Source: Bacteroidia bacterium (GTDB lineage: Bacteria > Bacteroidota > Bacteroidia > Flavobacteriales > Flavobacteriaceae). From it: 64,000 nt of DNA. The DNA lies in assembly GCA_030431055.1 (NCBI GenBank), contig JAUIJA010000008.1, forward strand, positions 1 to 64,000. The letters run 5' to 3'. The notes under the pieces were generated by a model. That model was not told where the DNA came from. It ran no database searches and saw only the letters and a list, made by a program, of their open reading frames with translations. Of this stretch, positions 50,151 through 58,273 are shown in pieces (position 1 is the stretch's first letter; each line of letters opens with the position of its first letter). The translations under genes were made by a program, and so were the position numbers.

Positions 50151-51446
50151 TTGGCAATTCCAGCATTAATTTCTGGAATTTCAGAACCTATTTTGTCTTT
50201 AACCGATGTTGCTATCGTAGGAAATGTAGAAGAATTTCCAACAGAATCTTTAGCGGCAGTAGGAATTGTAACCACTTTTTTATCGATGTTAATTTGGGTT
50301 TTAGGGCAAACTCGAAGTGCTTTATCATCAATCGTTTCACAATATTTAGGCGCAAACAAATTGGAAGAAATTAAAAATCTTCCGGCGCAAGTAATTTACT
50401 TAATTACAGGTTTAGGAATCGTTTTAGTGTTACTCACTCTTCCTTTTGCAAACATAATTTTTAAGTTTTACAACGCTTCGGCAAAAATTTTAGAATTGTG
50501 TGTTGACTATTACCAAATAAGAGTTTTTGGCTTTCCGTTTACGCTTTTTGTTATTGCTGTTTTCGGAACATTTAGAGGTTTACAAAATACCTTTTATCCA
50601 ATGATAATTGCGATAATTGGAGCAGTTGTCAATGTAATTTTAGATTTTGTTTTTGTCTTCGGAATTGAGCATGTAATCGAACCGATGTATGTTGAAGGTG
50701 CGGCTTTAGCAAGTGTTATTGCTCAGTTTTTAATGGCGGTTATTAGTGCTATTTTATTGTTGAAAAAAACGTCAATTTCTTTACGTTTACAATTTCCAAT
50801 AAACAAAGAATTGAAACGTTTTGCTTCAATGGTTTTGAATTTGTTTATCCGAACATTAGCATTAAATGTTACGTTGTATTTAGGAACGAGTTTCGCTACC
50901 GATTACGGTCAAAATTACATTGCAGCTTACACAATTGCGATAAATATTTGGTTTTTAGGAGCATTTTTAATTGACGGTTATGCAAGTGCTGGAAATATTT
51001 TATCAGGAAAATTATTTGGCGCAAAAGAATACAAATTGCTGTTGAAATTAAGCAATATTTTAATCCGCTACGGAATTGCTGTTGGTTTTATAATGGCAAT
51101 CATCGGATTTGTTTTTTATAAACCAATCGGATTAATTTTCACTCAAGAAAAAGCGGTTTTAAACGAATTTTACTCAATTTTCTGGATAATTCTTGCGATG
51201 CAACCTATTTGTGCTTTAGCGTTTATTTTCGATGGAATGTTTAAAGGTTTGGGCGAAATGAAAGTGTTGAGAAATCTTTTGCTATTCGCTACGTTTGTCG
51301 TTTTTATTCCAGCCTTACTAATTTTAAATACGTTTGATTATAAATTGTACGCTGTTTTTATTGCCATGACATTATGGATAATCGCCAGAAGTATTCCATT
51401 AATTGTTCAGTTTAGAAAAATGTTTGTGCCTTTAGTTAAAGAGTAA
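50151..51446 (+). CDS. MATE-family efflux transporter, start uncertain
   Basis: This protein of at least 431 residues has about twelve membrane helices in two MatE halves (LTDVAIVGNVEEFPTESLAAVG is the N-terminal signature) and exports drugs or metabolites against Na+ or H+. No ATG lies at the expected start. The frame is open back to an ATA at 50115 (IKISLSFKHINKLAIPALISG), whose translation continues the family pattern. TTG 50151 would drop 12 plausible residues. The ATG may have mutated, or an unusual codon is used. It is bracketed by direct repeats. Confidence 0.87.
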   Translation: MAIPALISGISEPILSLTDVAIVGNVEEFPTESLAAVGIVTTFLSMLIWVLGQTRSALSSIVSQYLGANKLEEIKNLPAQVIYLITGLGIVLVLLTLPFANIIFKFYNASAKILELCVDYYQIRVFGFPFTLFVIAVFGTFRGLQNTFYPMIIAIIGAVVNVILDFVFVFGIEHVIEPMYVEGAALASVIAQFLMAVISAILLLKKTSISLRLQFPINKELKRFASMVLNLFIRTLALNVTLYLGTSFATDYGQNYIAAYTIAINIWFLGAFLIDGYASAGNILSGKLFGAKEYKLLLKLSNILIRYGIAVGFIMAIIGFVFYKPIGLIFTQEKAVLNEFYSIFWIILAMQPICALAFIFDGMFKGLGEMKVLRNLLLFATFVVFIPALLILNTFDYKLYAVFIAMTLWIIARSIPLIVQFRKMFVPLVKE

Positions 51447-51466
51447 CGTTTTCGTGATGATTTAAG

Positions 51467-51515
51467 TCTAAAAATCTAAAATCTGAATTCTAATTTCTAA
51501 ATTAATATATCACTT
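51467..51515. repeat. Direct repeat, right of the MATE gene
   Basis: TCTAAAAATCTAAAATCTGA then TTCTAATTTCTAAATTAATATATCACTTTC. It resembles 50081-50131. It contains the last codons and stop of the DUF2971 gene. Confidence 0.65.
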
Positions 51516-52198
51516 TCTAAATCTGATTTTTCAATTGTAAAATTAAATCCGAGTTTTCGAACCATTTCAATAACTAATTTTTTGTACCAATTTTCACTTT
51601 TCGGGTGAATGTAAATTTTTTCGATAAGTTGGTTAATATCAACATTGATTTTTAAACCATTATCGATAATTAAATTGTCTTCACTTACATCAGAAATTAT
51701 TCTAATTTCTCGTTCGTATTGAAAGCTTTTTCGTTTAAAAAGAAAAGGAAAAAAAGTATCATCAAACGGAATAAAATCTTTTTTGTAATCGATATAATTT
51801 ACTTCGCCTATATATTGTTCGAAATGCTTTTCTGGTTTTAAAGCTTCTTTTAATCTTCCAATGGTTGATTGAATAGCTAAGCCTTCATTGTTTTTTGTAA
51901 AAATTTGCCACATAGCAAACGATTCGTATTCATTAGCATGCCACGAACTAATGACAACTTTTTCACGATGCGATTTGTAATAATCTAAAAACTTCGGATT
52001 GTGCTCGGCTATCTTCTTGATTTCTTCAAATGTAGGTTCGCTAAACGTTCCTTCATATTGATCTTCAAATTTATCAGAACGCGACATAAATAACTGTTTG
52101 ACTAACAACAGATCGAGAAATTTAGATAAATCCAAATATTTCCAAACGATGGTATCGTCGTTTTCTGTCAGTTTTATATTTTGGTTGTGTATATACAT
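51497..52198 (-). CDS. DUF2971 protein
   Basis: This 233-residue protein matches the DUF2971 family: WKYLDLSKFLDLL and SRSDKFEDQYEG at the N-terminus, SSWHANEYESFAMWQIFTKNNEGLAI in the middle, FKRKSFQYEREIRII. The function is unknown; members are scattered in accessory regions of many bacteria. The ATG lies directly after a terminator-like hairpin. The C-terminal codons lie in a direct repeat. Confidence 0.85.
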   Translation of the reverse strand: MYIHNQNIKLTENDDTIVWKYLDLSKFLDLLLVKQLFMSRSDKFEDQYEGTFSEPTFEEIKKIAEHNPKFLDYYKSHREKVVISSWHANEYESFAMWQIFTKNNEGLAIQSTIGRLKEALKPEKHFEQYIGEVNYIDYKKDFIPFDDTFFPFLFKRKSFQYEREIRIISDVSEDNLIIDNGLKINVDINQLIEKIYIHPKSENWYKKLVIEMVRKLGFNFTIEKSDLESDILI

Positions 52199-52200
52199 AA

Positions 52201-52239
52201 AAAAATATCTCCATAAATTTAGTAATAAATGGAGATATT
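52201..52239 (-). terminator. Terminator-like hairpin abutting the DUF2971 start
   Basis: AATATCTCCAT and ATGGAGATATT form a perfect 11-bp stem; on the minus strand a T-run and then the ATG (52198) follow with no gap. It can end transcripts of the ABC exporter operon upstream and would attenuate readthrough. Confidence 0.7.
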
Positions 52240-52270
52240 ATAATAATTTACTTATGTTTTTATGCGTTTT

Positions 52271-52394
52271 GTCATTCTGAACTTGTTTCAGAATCTTAAA
52301 AATAATATCGAGAAGTCATAAAAAATAGTTCTCGATATACTTCGTTACTCGAACTGACGAAATTTAATTGTCATATCGATAGGAGTCGAGAAGC
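52271..52394. repeat. Cluster of three REP-like segments
   Basis: GTCATTCTGAACTTGTTTCA (52271) resembles the ribD/hisS repeat. Inverted GTTCTCGATATACTTCGTTA plus CTCGAACTGACG (52328-52360) is a minimal form of the 88-bp composite. GTCATATCGATAGGAGTCGA (52370) is a third type. The ABC-exporter stop codon lies just beyond. Confidence 0.7.
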
Positions 52395-52396
52395 AA

Positions 52397-54226
52397 TTAC
52401 TCAAATGACTGCAACGAAACTAATTTAGCATACGTTCCGTTTTTAGCCATTAATTCTTCATGATTTCCTTGCTCAACGATTTCACCTTTTTGCATTACTA
52501 CAATTTTATCGGCTTTTTGTATCGTTGATAATCTATGCGCAATTACAACCGAAGTTCTGTTTTGCATCATATTTTCAAGCGCAACTTGAACTAGTTTTTC
52601 ACTTTCAGTATCTAAAGCTGAAGTTGCTTCGTCAAGAATCATTATTGGCGGATTCTTCAAAACAGCACGCGCAATAGATAAACGTTGTTTTTGCCCGCCA
52701 GAAAGTTTTCCGCCTGCATCACCGATGTTAGTATTAATGCCTTCTGGTAATTCTTTTACAAATTCGTAAGCATTTGCAATTTTTAAAGCATCAATTATTT
52801 CGTCTTCAGTTGCATCTGGTTTACCTATTAAAAGATTGTTTTTAATACTGTCATTAAATAAAATAGAATCTTGCGTAACTAAGCCCATTAAGCTACGAAG
52901 AGAATGAATATTCCAATCGCGAATATCAGTTCCATCGATTTTAATGCTTCCTTCGTTTACATCATAAAAACGAGTTAGTAAGTTGGCAATTGTACTTTTC
53001 CCTGAACCAGATTGCCCTACAAGAGCAACTGTTTTTCCTTTTGGAACTTCAAGAGAAAAATTGGTTAAAACATTTTCTTCTTCGTATCTAAAGTTGATGT
53101 TCTCAATACTAATTCCTTTGTTGAATGTTTCTTTGCTAATTGCTTCTTTTGGACTGTCTATTGTATTTTTAACTTCAAGAATTTCAAAAACTCTTTTAGC
53201 TGCAGCAAGACCAGTTTTAACTTGGTATGATGCTTTAGAAATTGCTTTTGCAGGAGTTAAAATTGTATATGCTAAGGCAATATAAGCCATAAATGCAGTA
53301 TTGGCTAAAGAGCCTTCTATTAATACTAAATGACCACCATACCAAAGCAATACAGAAATAGTTAAAATTCCTAAAAACTCACTTAGTGGAGAAGCTAAAT
53401 TGTTTTTATGACCTATTTTATTATATAAGGTGTATATTTTATTAAGAGATTTATTAAACTTAGCTTTGAAGCTATTTTCAGCATTATATGCTTTTACAAC
53501 TTTTAATCCGTTTAAAGTTTCATCTAATACAGAAATAAAATAACCTGCTTCTTCTTGCGCTTTTATTGATTTTGCTTTTAAATTTTTACCTACATATTGT
53601 ATAATAAATCCAGATATTGGTATAAAAACAAAAACAAAAAGAGTTAGTTTTGCACTAATCATTAGCATAGCAATAATCGAAAAAACAATAGTTAAAGGTT
53701 CTCTTACTACTAATTCTAAAACCTTAAAAAAAGAATCTTTAACTTCGTTAACATCTCCTAAAAGTCTTGCCATTACATCTCCTTTTCTTTTTTCTGAATA
53801 ATATGAAACAGGAAGATTTACAATTTTATCAAAAAGGTTAATTCTTAAATCTCGTAAAACACCATTTCTTAAAATGGTAATATTGCGAGAAGCAAGGTAA
53901 TTAAATAAGTTTTTAAGTAGAGCTGTAATAACTACAATGCTAATTACAAACAGTAGGGTGTTTTGTTCACCGTAATTATCAGAAATTTGTGTAATTTGAT
54001 AATTGAACCATTTTGTAGAAAAATCTTTTATTTTTAGAATACTTTCAAACTCAGGCTTAATGTTAACTCTTTCTGTTTGCTTAAATATAACATCTAAAGT
54101 TGGCATAATAGCAACCATGATTAAGGTGCTAAAAAGAGCATAGAGAATGTTGAAAAATATATTGCCAATAACATTTGATTTGTATGGCTTTATATATGGA
54201 AAAAGTTTTTTTAGATTATGGTCCAT
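52397..54226 (-). CDS. ABC exporter, MsbA-like half transporter
   Basis: This 609-residue protein joins a six-helix membrane domain (about residues 1-330) to an ATPase with Walker A GQSGSGKST, signature LSGGQKQR and Walker B IMILDEATSALD. It works as a homodimer to export lipids, peptides or drugs. Its start codon overlaps the stop of the phosphohexomutase gene (TAATG). With a glycosyltransferase upstream, lipid-linked sugar export is possible. Confidence 0.93.
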   Translation of the reverse strand: MDHNLKKLFPYIKPYKSNVIGNIFFNILYALFSTLIMVAIMPTLDVIFKQTERVNIKPEFESILKIKDFSTKWFNYQITQISDNYGEQNTLLFVISIVVITALLKNLFNYLASRNITILRNGVLRDLRINLFDKIVNLPVSYYSEKRKGDVMARLLGDVNEVKDSFFKVLELVVREPLTIVFSIIAMLMISAKLTLFVFVFIPISGFIIQYVGKNLKAKSIKAQEEAGYFISVLDETLNGLKVVKAYNAENSFKAKFNKSLNKIYTLYNKIGHKNNLASPLSEFLGILTISVLLWYGGHLVLIEGSLANTAFMAYIALAYTILTPAKAISKASYQVKTGLAAAKRVFEILEVKNTIDSPKEAISKETFNKGISIENINFRYEEENVLTNFSLEVPKGKTVALVGQSGSGKSTIANLLTRFYDVNEGSIKIDGTDIRDWNIHSLRSLMGLVTQDSILFNDSIKNNLLIGKPDATEDEIIDALKIANAYEFVKELPEGINTNIGDAGGKLSGGQKQRLSIARAVLKNPPIMILDEATSALDTESEKLVQVALENMMQNRTSVVIAHRLSTIQKADKIVVMQKGEIVEQGNHEELMAKNGTYAKLVSLQSFE

Positions 54227-55953
54227 TAGTTCAAATTCATTTCAGAAACGATATCTTTGATTTTACTATCAAGTTCTTGTTCTACTTTTGAATAGTCTTC
54301 GGCAGAAGTTAAAGGTTGATTTACGCTTATATAAAACTTAATTTTTGGTTCAGTTCCACTTGGGCGAGCACAAATTTTAGTTCCGTCTTCTAAATAATAA
54401 ATCAATACGTTTGATTTTGGAATTGTAATCTCAAACTCATCTCCATTCATTAAGTCTTTACCTTTTGAGGTTTGATAATCTTCAATACAAACAACTCTTT
54501 GATTAGCAATTTCTTTTAACGGATTTTCACGTAAATCAATCATCATTTGTTTGATTTCGTTGGCACCTTCTATTCCTTTTTTGGTAATTGAAATTAAGTG
54601 CTCTTTATAAAAATTAAAATCAACCGAAAGATTAATTAACTCTTTAAATAAAGTACCTCCTGATGCTTTTGCTTGAGCAGCAATTTCGCAAACTAATAAA
54701 ATAGCAGCAACTGCATCTTTATCACGAACATTATCGCCAACCATATAACCGAAGCTTTCTTCACCACCACCAATAAACTGTAATTCAGGGAAATCTTTAA
54801 TGAATTTTGCAATCCATTTAAAACCAGTTAAACCTACTTTACATTCTACGCCATAAGCTTCTGCTAAGTCTAACATCATAGGTGTAGATACAATAGTCGA
54901 GCCAATGAACTCCTTTCCTGTTAATTTGTCAGCTCTTTTCCATTGTTCTAAAAGAAAAGCAGTCATGATGACCATAGTTTGATTTCCGTTTAGCAATTTC
55001 ATGTTACCATCTAAATCGCGAACAGCAACTCCTAATCGGTCCGAATCTGGATCGGTTCCTACAACAATATCAGCATCAATTTTATTTGCCAAATCAATTG
55101 CCATAGTTAACGCTTCAGGTTCTTCAGGATTTGGTGATTTTACCGTTGGGAAATTTCCGTTAGGTTCGGCTTGTTCTTTTACAATATTTACATCAGTATA
55201 ACCAGCTAATTCTAAAACATTTGGAATGGCTTTTATCGATGTTCCATGTAAAGACGTATAAACAATTTTAAGATTGTCTTTTGCAATTTGAGATGTGTTA
55301 AAACTTGCGTTTTCAACTGTTGATTTCCAAAATGCTTCATCTAATTCTTTATCGATATATTGAATGAAAGCTTCATTAGCTTCAAAATTGATGTCGCTAT
55401 ATTGTAAACTTTCAATTTCTTTTATGATTTCTCCATCTTGTGGAGGAACTAATTGTCCGCCATCTTGCCAATATACTTTGTATCCGTTGTATTCTGGTGG
55501 ATTGTGAGATGCGGTTAAAACAATTCCCGCATGACAATTTAAATGACGAACGGTAAATGATAATTCTGGTGTAGGTCGCATTTCAGAAAAAAGAAAAACT
55601 TTAATTCCGTTAGCTGAAAAAACATCTGCAACAACTTTAGCTAAAGTATCGCTATTATGGCGACAATCGTAAGCAATAGCAACTTTTAATTCTTCACCAG
55701 CAAAAACTTTCTTCATATAATTAGAAAGTCCTTGTGTGTTTTTTCCTAAAGTATATTTGTTAATACGATTTGTTCCAACACCCATGACACCTCTCATTCC
55801 ACCAGTTCCAAACTCAAGATTTTTGTAAAAACTATCTTCCAATGTTTTTGGAGACGAAGTCATCATTTCTTTAATAACTTCTTGAGTGGTTTCATCAAAA
55901 GTAGGTGTTAACCATTCATTTACTTTGTCTAATATATGTTTTTCGATGTGCAT
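54226..55953 (-). CDS. Phosphohexomutase (phosphoglucomutase/phosphomannomutase)
   Basis: This 575-residue protein belongs to the alpha-D-phosphohexomutases. The phosphoserine loop is TASHNPPEYNGYKV, the Mg site DPDSDRLGVAV, the sugar loop GGGEESFGYMV and the phosphate-binding loop ARPSGTEPKIKFY. It interconverts hexose 1- and 6-phosphates to supply sugar nucleotides. The length is as in PgcA-type phosphoglucomutases. Operon: glycosyltransferase upstream (46 bp), ABC exporter downstream (overlap). Confidence 0.94.
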   Translation of the reverse strand: MHIEKHILDKVNEWLTPTFDETTQEVIKEMMTSSPKTLEDSFYKNLEFGTGGMRGVMGVGTNRINKYTLGKNTQGLSNYMKKVFAGEELKVAIAYDCRHNSDTLAKVVADVFSANGIKVFLFSEMRPTPELSFTVRHLNCHAGIVLTASHNPPEYNGYKVYWQDGGQLVPPQDGEIIKEIESLQYSDINFEANEAFIQYIDKELDEAFWKSTVENASFNTSQIAKDNLKIVYTSLHGTSIKAIPNVLELAGYTDVNIVKEQAEPNGNFPTVKSPNPEEPEALTMAIDLANKIDADIVVGTDPDSDRLGVAVRDLDGNMKLLNGNQTMVIMTAFLLEQWKRADKLTGKEFIGSTIVSTPMMLDLAEAYGVECKVGLTGFKWIAKFIKDFPELQFIGGGEESFGYMVGDNVRDKDAVAAILLVCEIAAQAKASGGTLFKELINLSVDFNFYKEHLISITKKGIEGANEIKQMMIDLRENPLKEIANQRVVCIEDYQTSKGKDLMNGDEFEITIPKSNVLIYYLEDGTKICARPSGTEPKIKFYISVNQPLTSAEDYSKVEQELDSKIKDIVSEMNLN

Positions 55954-55999
55954 TTTAAAAAATAATTAAGAGGGCAAATTTACGAAGAATTACAGTAAG

Positions 56000-56950
56000 T
56001 TATATTTCTTTAGCAATCTTGTAGCGTTCTTCGTTGTTCTTTGTACGTAAAATAATTTCGCCTAAAAAACCAGCTAAAAAGAATTGTGTCCCAATTATCA
56101 TGGTTGTTAATGAAATATAGAACCAAGGATTGTCAGTCACTAAAATAGTTGGTTCTTGATGATATAATTTCCAAAGTTTTGAAAAACCAATAAAACCTGC
56201 TGAAATAAATCCGATTAAAAACATCAATACACCTAATGCACCAAATAAGTGCATAGGTTGTTTGCCAAATCGAGATAAAAACCAAATGGTAATTAAATCT
56301 AAAAATCCATTTATAAATCGGTTCATGCCAAACTTTGATTCACCGTATTTTCTTGCTTGATGTTGAACTACTTTTTCGCCAATTTTTGTAAAACCTGCAT
56401 TTTTAGCTAATACAGGAATGTAACGATGCATTTCGCCAGAAACTTCTATGTTCTTTACTACATTTTTACCGTAAGCTTTTAACCCACAATTGAAATCATG
56501 CAATTTTACACCAGAAGTTTTTCGAGCAGCCCAATTGAATAATTTTGAAGGAATGTTTTTCCCGATAACTGAATCGTATCGCTTTTTTTTCCAACCAGAA
56601 ACTAAATCATATCCTTCGTTAGTAATTAAATTATATAATTCAGGTATTTCATCTGGACTATCTTGTAAATCAGCATCCATAGTAATGATAACATCGCCAT
56701 TTGCACGAGCAAAACCAGCGTGTAACGCTTGGCTTTTTCCGTAGTTCTTAAAAAAGCGAATACCTTTCACATTTGAATTTTCATGTGAAAGGTTTTCTAT
56801 AATTTTCCAGGAATTATCAGTACTACCATCGTCTATAAACCAAATTTCATAAGAAAAGTTATGACGTATCATAACTTCCTTAATCCAATTATGTAGTTCT
56901 GGTAACGATTCTTGCTCGTTAAGTAATGGAATTAATATGGATAGATTCAT
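56000..56950 (-). CDS. Family 2 glycosyltransferase, polyprenyl-phosphate type
   Basis: This 316-residue protein has a GT2 domain (IPLLNEQESLPEL, IDDGSTDNSW, DADLQD) and two C-terminal membrane helices (FGALGVLMFLIGFISAGFIGF and ISLTTMIIGTQFFLAGFLGEII). It resembles DPM1/ArnC-like enzymes that put a sugar on undecaprenyl phosphate at the inner membrane. It lies between DUF4199 and the phosphohexomutase gene. Confidence 0.92.
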   Translation of the reverse strand: MNLSILIPLLNEQESLPELHNWIKEVMIRHNFSYEIWFIDDGSTDNSWKIIENLSHENSNVKGIRFFKNYGKSQALHAGFARANGDVIITMDADLQDSPDEIPELYNLITNEGYDLVSGWKKKRYDSVIGKNIPSKLFNWAARKTSGVKLHDFNCGLKAYGKNVVKNIEVSGEMHRYIPVLAKNAGFTKIGEKVVQHQARKYGESKFGMNRFINGFLDLITIWFLSRFGKQPMHLFGALGVLMFLIGFISAGFIGFSKLWKLYHQEPTILVTDNPWFYISLTTMIIGTQFFLAGFLGEIILRTKNNEERYKIAKEI

Positions 56951-56958
56951 TTATTCTT

Positions 56959-57489
56959 TTAGAATTGTTCTTTTGGTTTGCTTTTAAAGATTGCTGCTAA
57001 AATTAATCCAAAGATAGCACTAAATAAAATACTCCAAATAGAACCTTTTAATTGTTCAACGATACCAAACTGGTCTTTGTTATTCATCTCTTCAACTGTT
57101 GTTTTAATGGCTTCGGCAGGAGCATTAAATTTTTTCATCATTGAAACGGCTGCATCAATTGAAATTTCTTTTAAAGTTTCTTTTGCACTCGGATCGATGA
57201 AATTGAATAAAATAATATTAAATAAAATAGAAATTGCTATTCCGATAACAGCATATAAAAAGTAAGTTGTAAACGCATCTTTAAAAGAGTAAACTCCGTT
57301 TAACTCTTTTTTGGTTTGAATCATTGCATAAATACCTAAAGCAGTATAGATAATAATATTAGCAATTCCTATCCACCATTCAGCAAATAATTCAAGATTA
57401 ACGGCATACATTGTAGTAGTTATTAAAACAGCAATAACACCCGCGATAATTCCGAATTTAACTCCGTTTTTTTTTACAATTTCGTTCAT
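56959..57489 (-). CDS. DUF4199 membrane protein
   Basis: This 176-residue protein has four predicted helices and the DUF4199 pattern (KKELNGVYSFKDAFTTYFLYAVIGIAISILFNIILF), a family common in Bacteroidota with no known role. It is 8 bp upstream of the glycosyltransferase gene, as is usual in the phylum, and opens the minus-strand run to the ABC exporter. Confidence 0.9.
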   Translation of the reverse strand: MNEIVKKNGVKFGIIAGVIAVLITTTMYAVNLELFAEWWIGIANIIIYTALGIYAMIQTKKELNGVYSFKDAFTTYFLYAVIGIAISILFNIILFNFIDPSAKETLKEISIDAAVSMMKKFNAPAEAIKTTVEEMNNKDQFGIVEQLKGSIWSILFSAIFGLILAAIFKSKPKEQF

Positions 57490-57581
57490 AGTTTTTTTTG
57501 ATTAGTTTTGTTTTACAAATATAAAAGAATTAATACTATAAGATATAAGTATAAAATAATTAAAAAAAGTTACACTATTGC

Positions 57582-57610
57582 TTGTATATTAAAAAATTAG
57601 TGTAAATTTG
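57582..57610 (+). promoter_or_regulatory. Promoter of rpmE2
   Basis: TTG, 18-bp spacer, TAAATTTG: a full consensus match. It predicts a leader of about 100 nt before rpmE2. Confidence 0.83.
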
Positions 57611-57638
57611 CACTCTCAAATAAAAAAGATTATAAACG

Positions 57639-57667
57639 AAAAGGTTATTGTGTTGCTTACACCTTTT
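57639..57667 (+). promoter_or_regulatory. Hairpin in the rpmE2 leader
   Basis: AAAAGGT pairs with ACCTTTT around 15 nt (TATTGTGTTGCTTAC). L31 leaders in several phyla bind the protein for feedback control; that this is such a leader is inference. Confidence 0.35.
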
Positions 57668-57718
57668 GAAAAGAAAGCCGCGAAGTAACAGATAATCAAC
57701 AATAAAAAGATTTACATT

Positions 57719-57970
57719 ATGAAAAAAGGTATTCACCCAGAAAATTACAGATTAGTGGCATTCAAAGATATGTCAAATGATGATGTTTTTATTACTAAGT
57801 CTACAGTAGACACTAAAGAAACTATCGAAGTTGATGGTGTTGAGTATCCTGTGTTTAAAATGGAGATTTCTAGAACATCTCACCCATTTTATACTGGTAA
57901 ATCTAAACTTATCGATACTGCTGGACGTATTGATAAATTCAAAAACAAATATGCTAAATTCAAAAAATAA
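57719..57970 (+). CDS. rpmE2: 50S ribosomal protein L31, type B
   Basis: This 83-residue protein is L31 of the zinc-free type: [20 protein letters not shown] at the N-terminus, [21 protein letters not shown] near the end. It lacks the CxxC zinc motifs of type A. It bridges the ribosomal subunits. It is monocistronic, with a consensus promoter and a terminator. Confidence 0.96.
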   Translation: MKKGIHPENYRLVAFKDMSNDDVFITKSTVDTKETIEVDGVEYPVFKMEISRTSHPFYTGKSKLIDTAGRIDKFKNKYAKFKK

Positions 57971-57990
57971 TTTTGAACTTAATAAAATAG

Positions 57991-58020
57991 AAAAGCTTCA
58001 CATTTGTGAAGCTTTTTTTA
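57991..58020 (+). terminator. Terminator after rpmE2
   Basis: AAAAGCTTCACA pairs with TGTGAAGCTTTT, then T's. Confidence 0.9.
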
Positions 58021-58047
58021 TGCAGTAAACTGAAAAGCAAAACGAGA

Positions 58048-58189
58048 AGGATAGCCGCGATGGAAATGGCATCTTTTATAGCGTACTCGATACTTTTTGT
58101 TGCGTCACTTCGAGTTTTCGCTTTGCGAAATTATCGAGAAGAGCAACAAAACACTCAAACTGACGTCTAAAGATACAATGTACAGCGCG
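58048..58189. repeat. Nested repeat: 88-bp composite inside a second palindromic element
   Basis: Outer arms: AGGATAGCCGCGATGGAAAT plus GGCATCTTTTA (58048-58079) and TAAAGATACAATGTACAGCG (from 58168). Between them the inverted 88-bp composite (58083-58165) runs from GTACTCGATAC to CAAACTGACG. It takes up most of the 303-bp gap 57971-58273, whose remaining part is AT-rich leader of the next gene. Confidence 0.7.
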
Positions 58190-58273
58190 AAAATTTATGT
58201 TTTGAAAACTTTTTGTGTGCTTCTTAAAATAAAAACTTTAAACTTTGTAACTTTAGACTTTTAAACTACTACA

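Noticed and set aside
50111-50359. 82-residue minus-strand ORF over the start of the MATE gene.
   Set aside because: It is antisense to conserved MATE codons and has no start signal or family pattern. Only its last codons are of interest, as part of the direct repeat.
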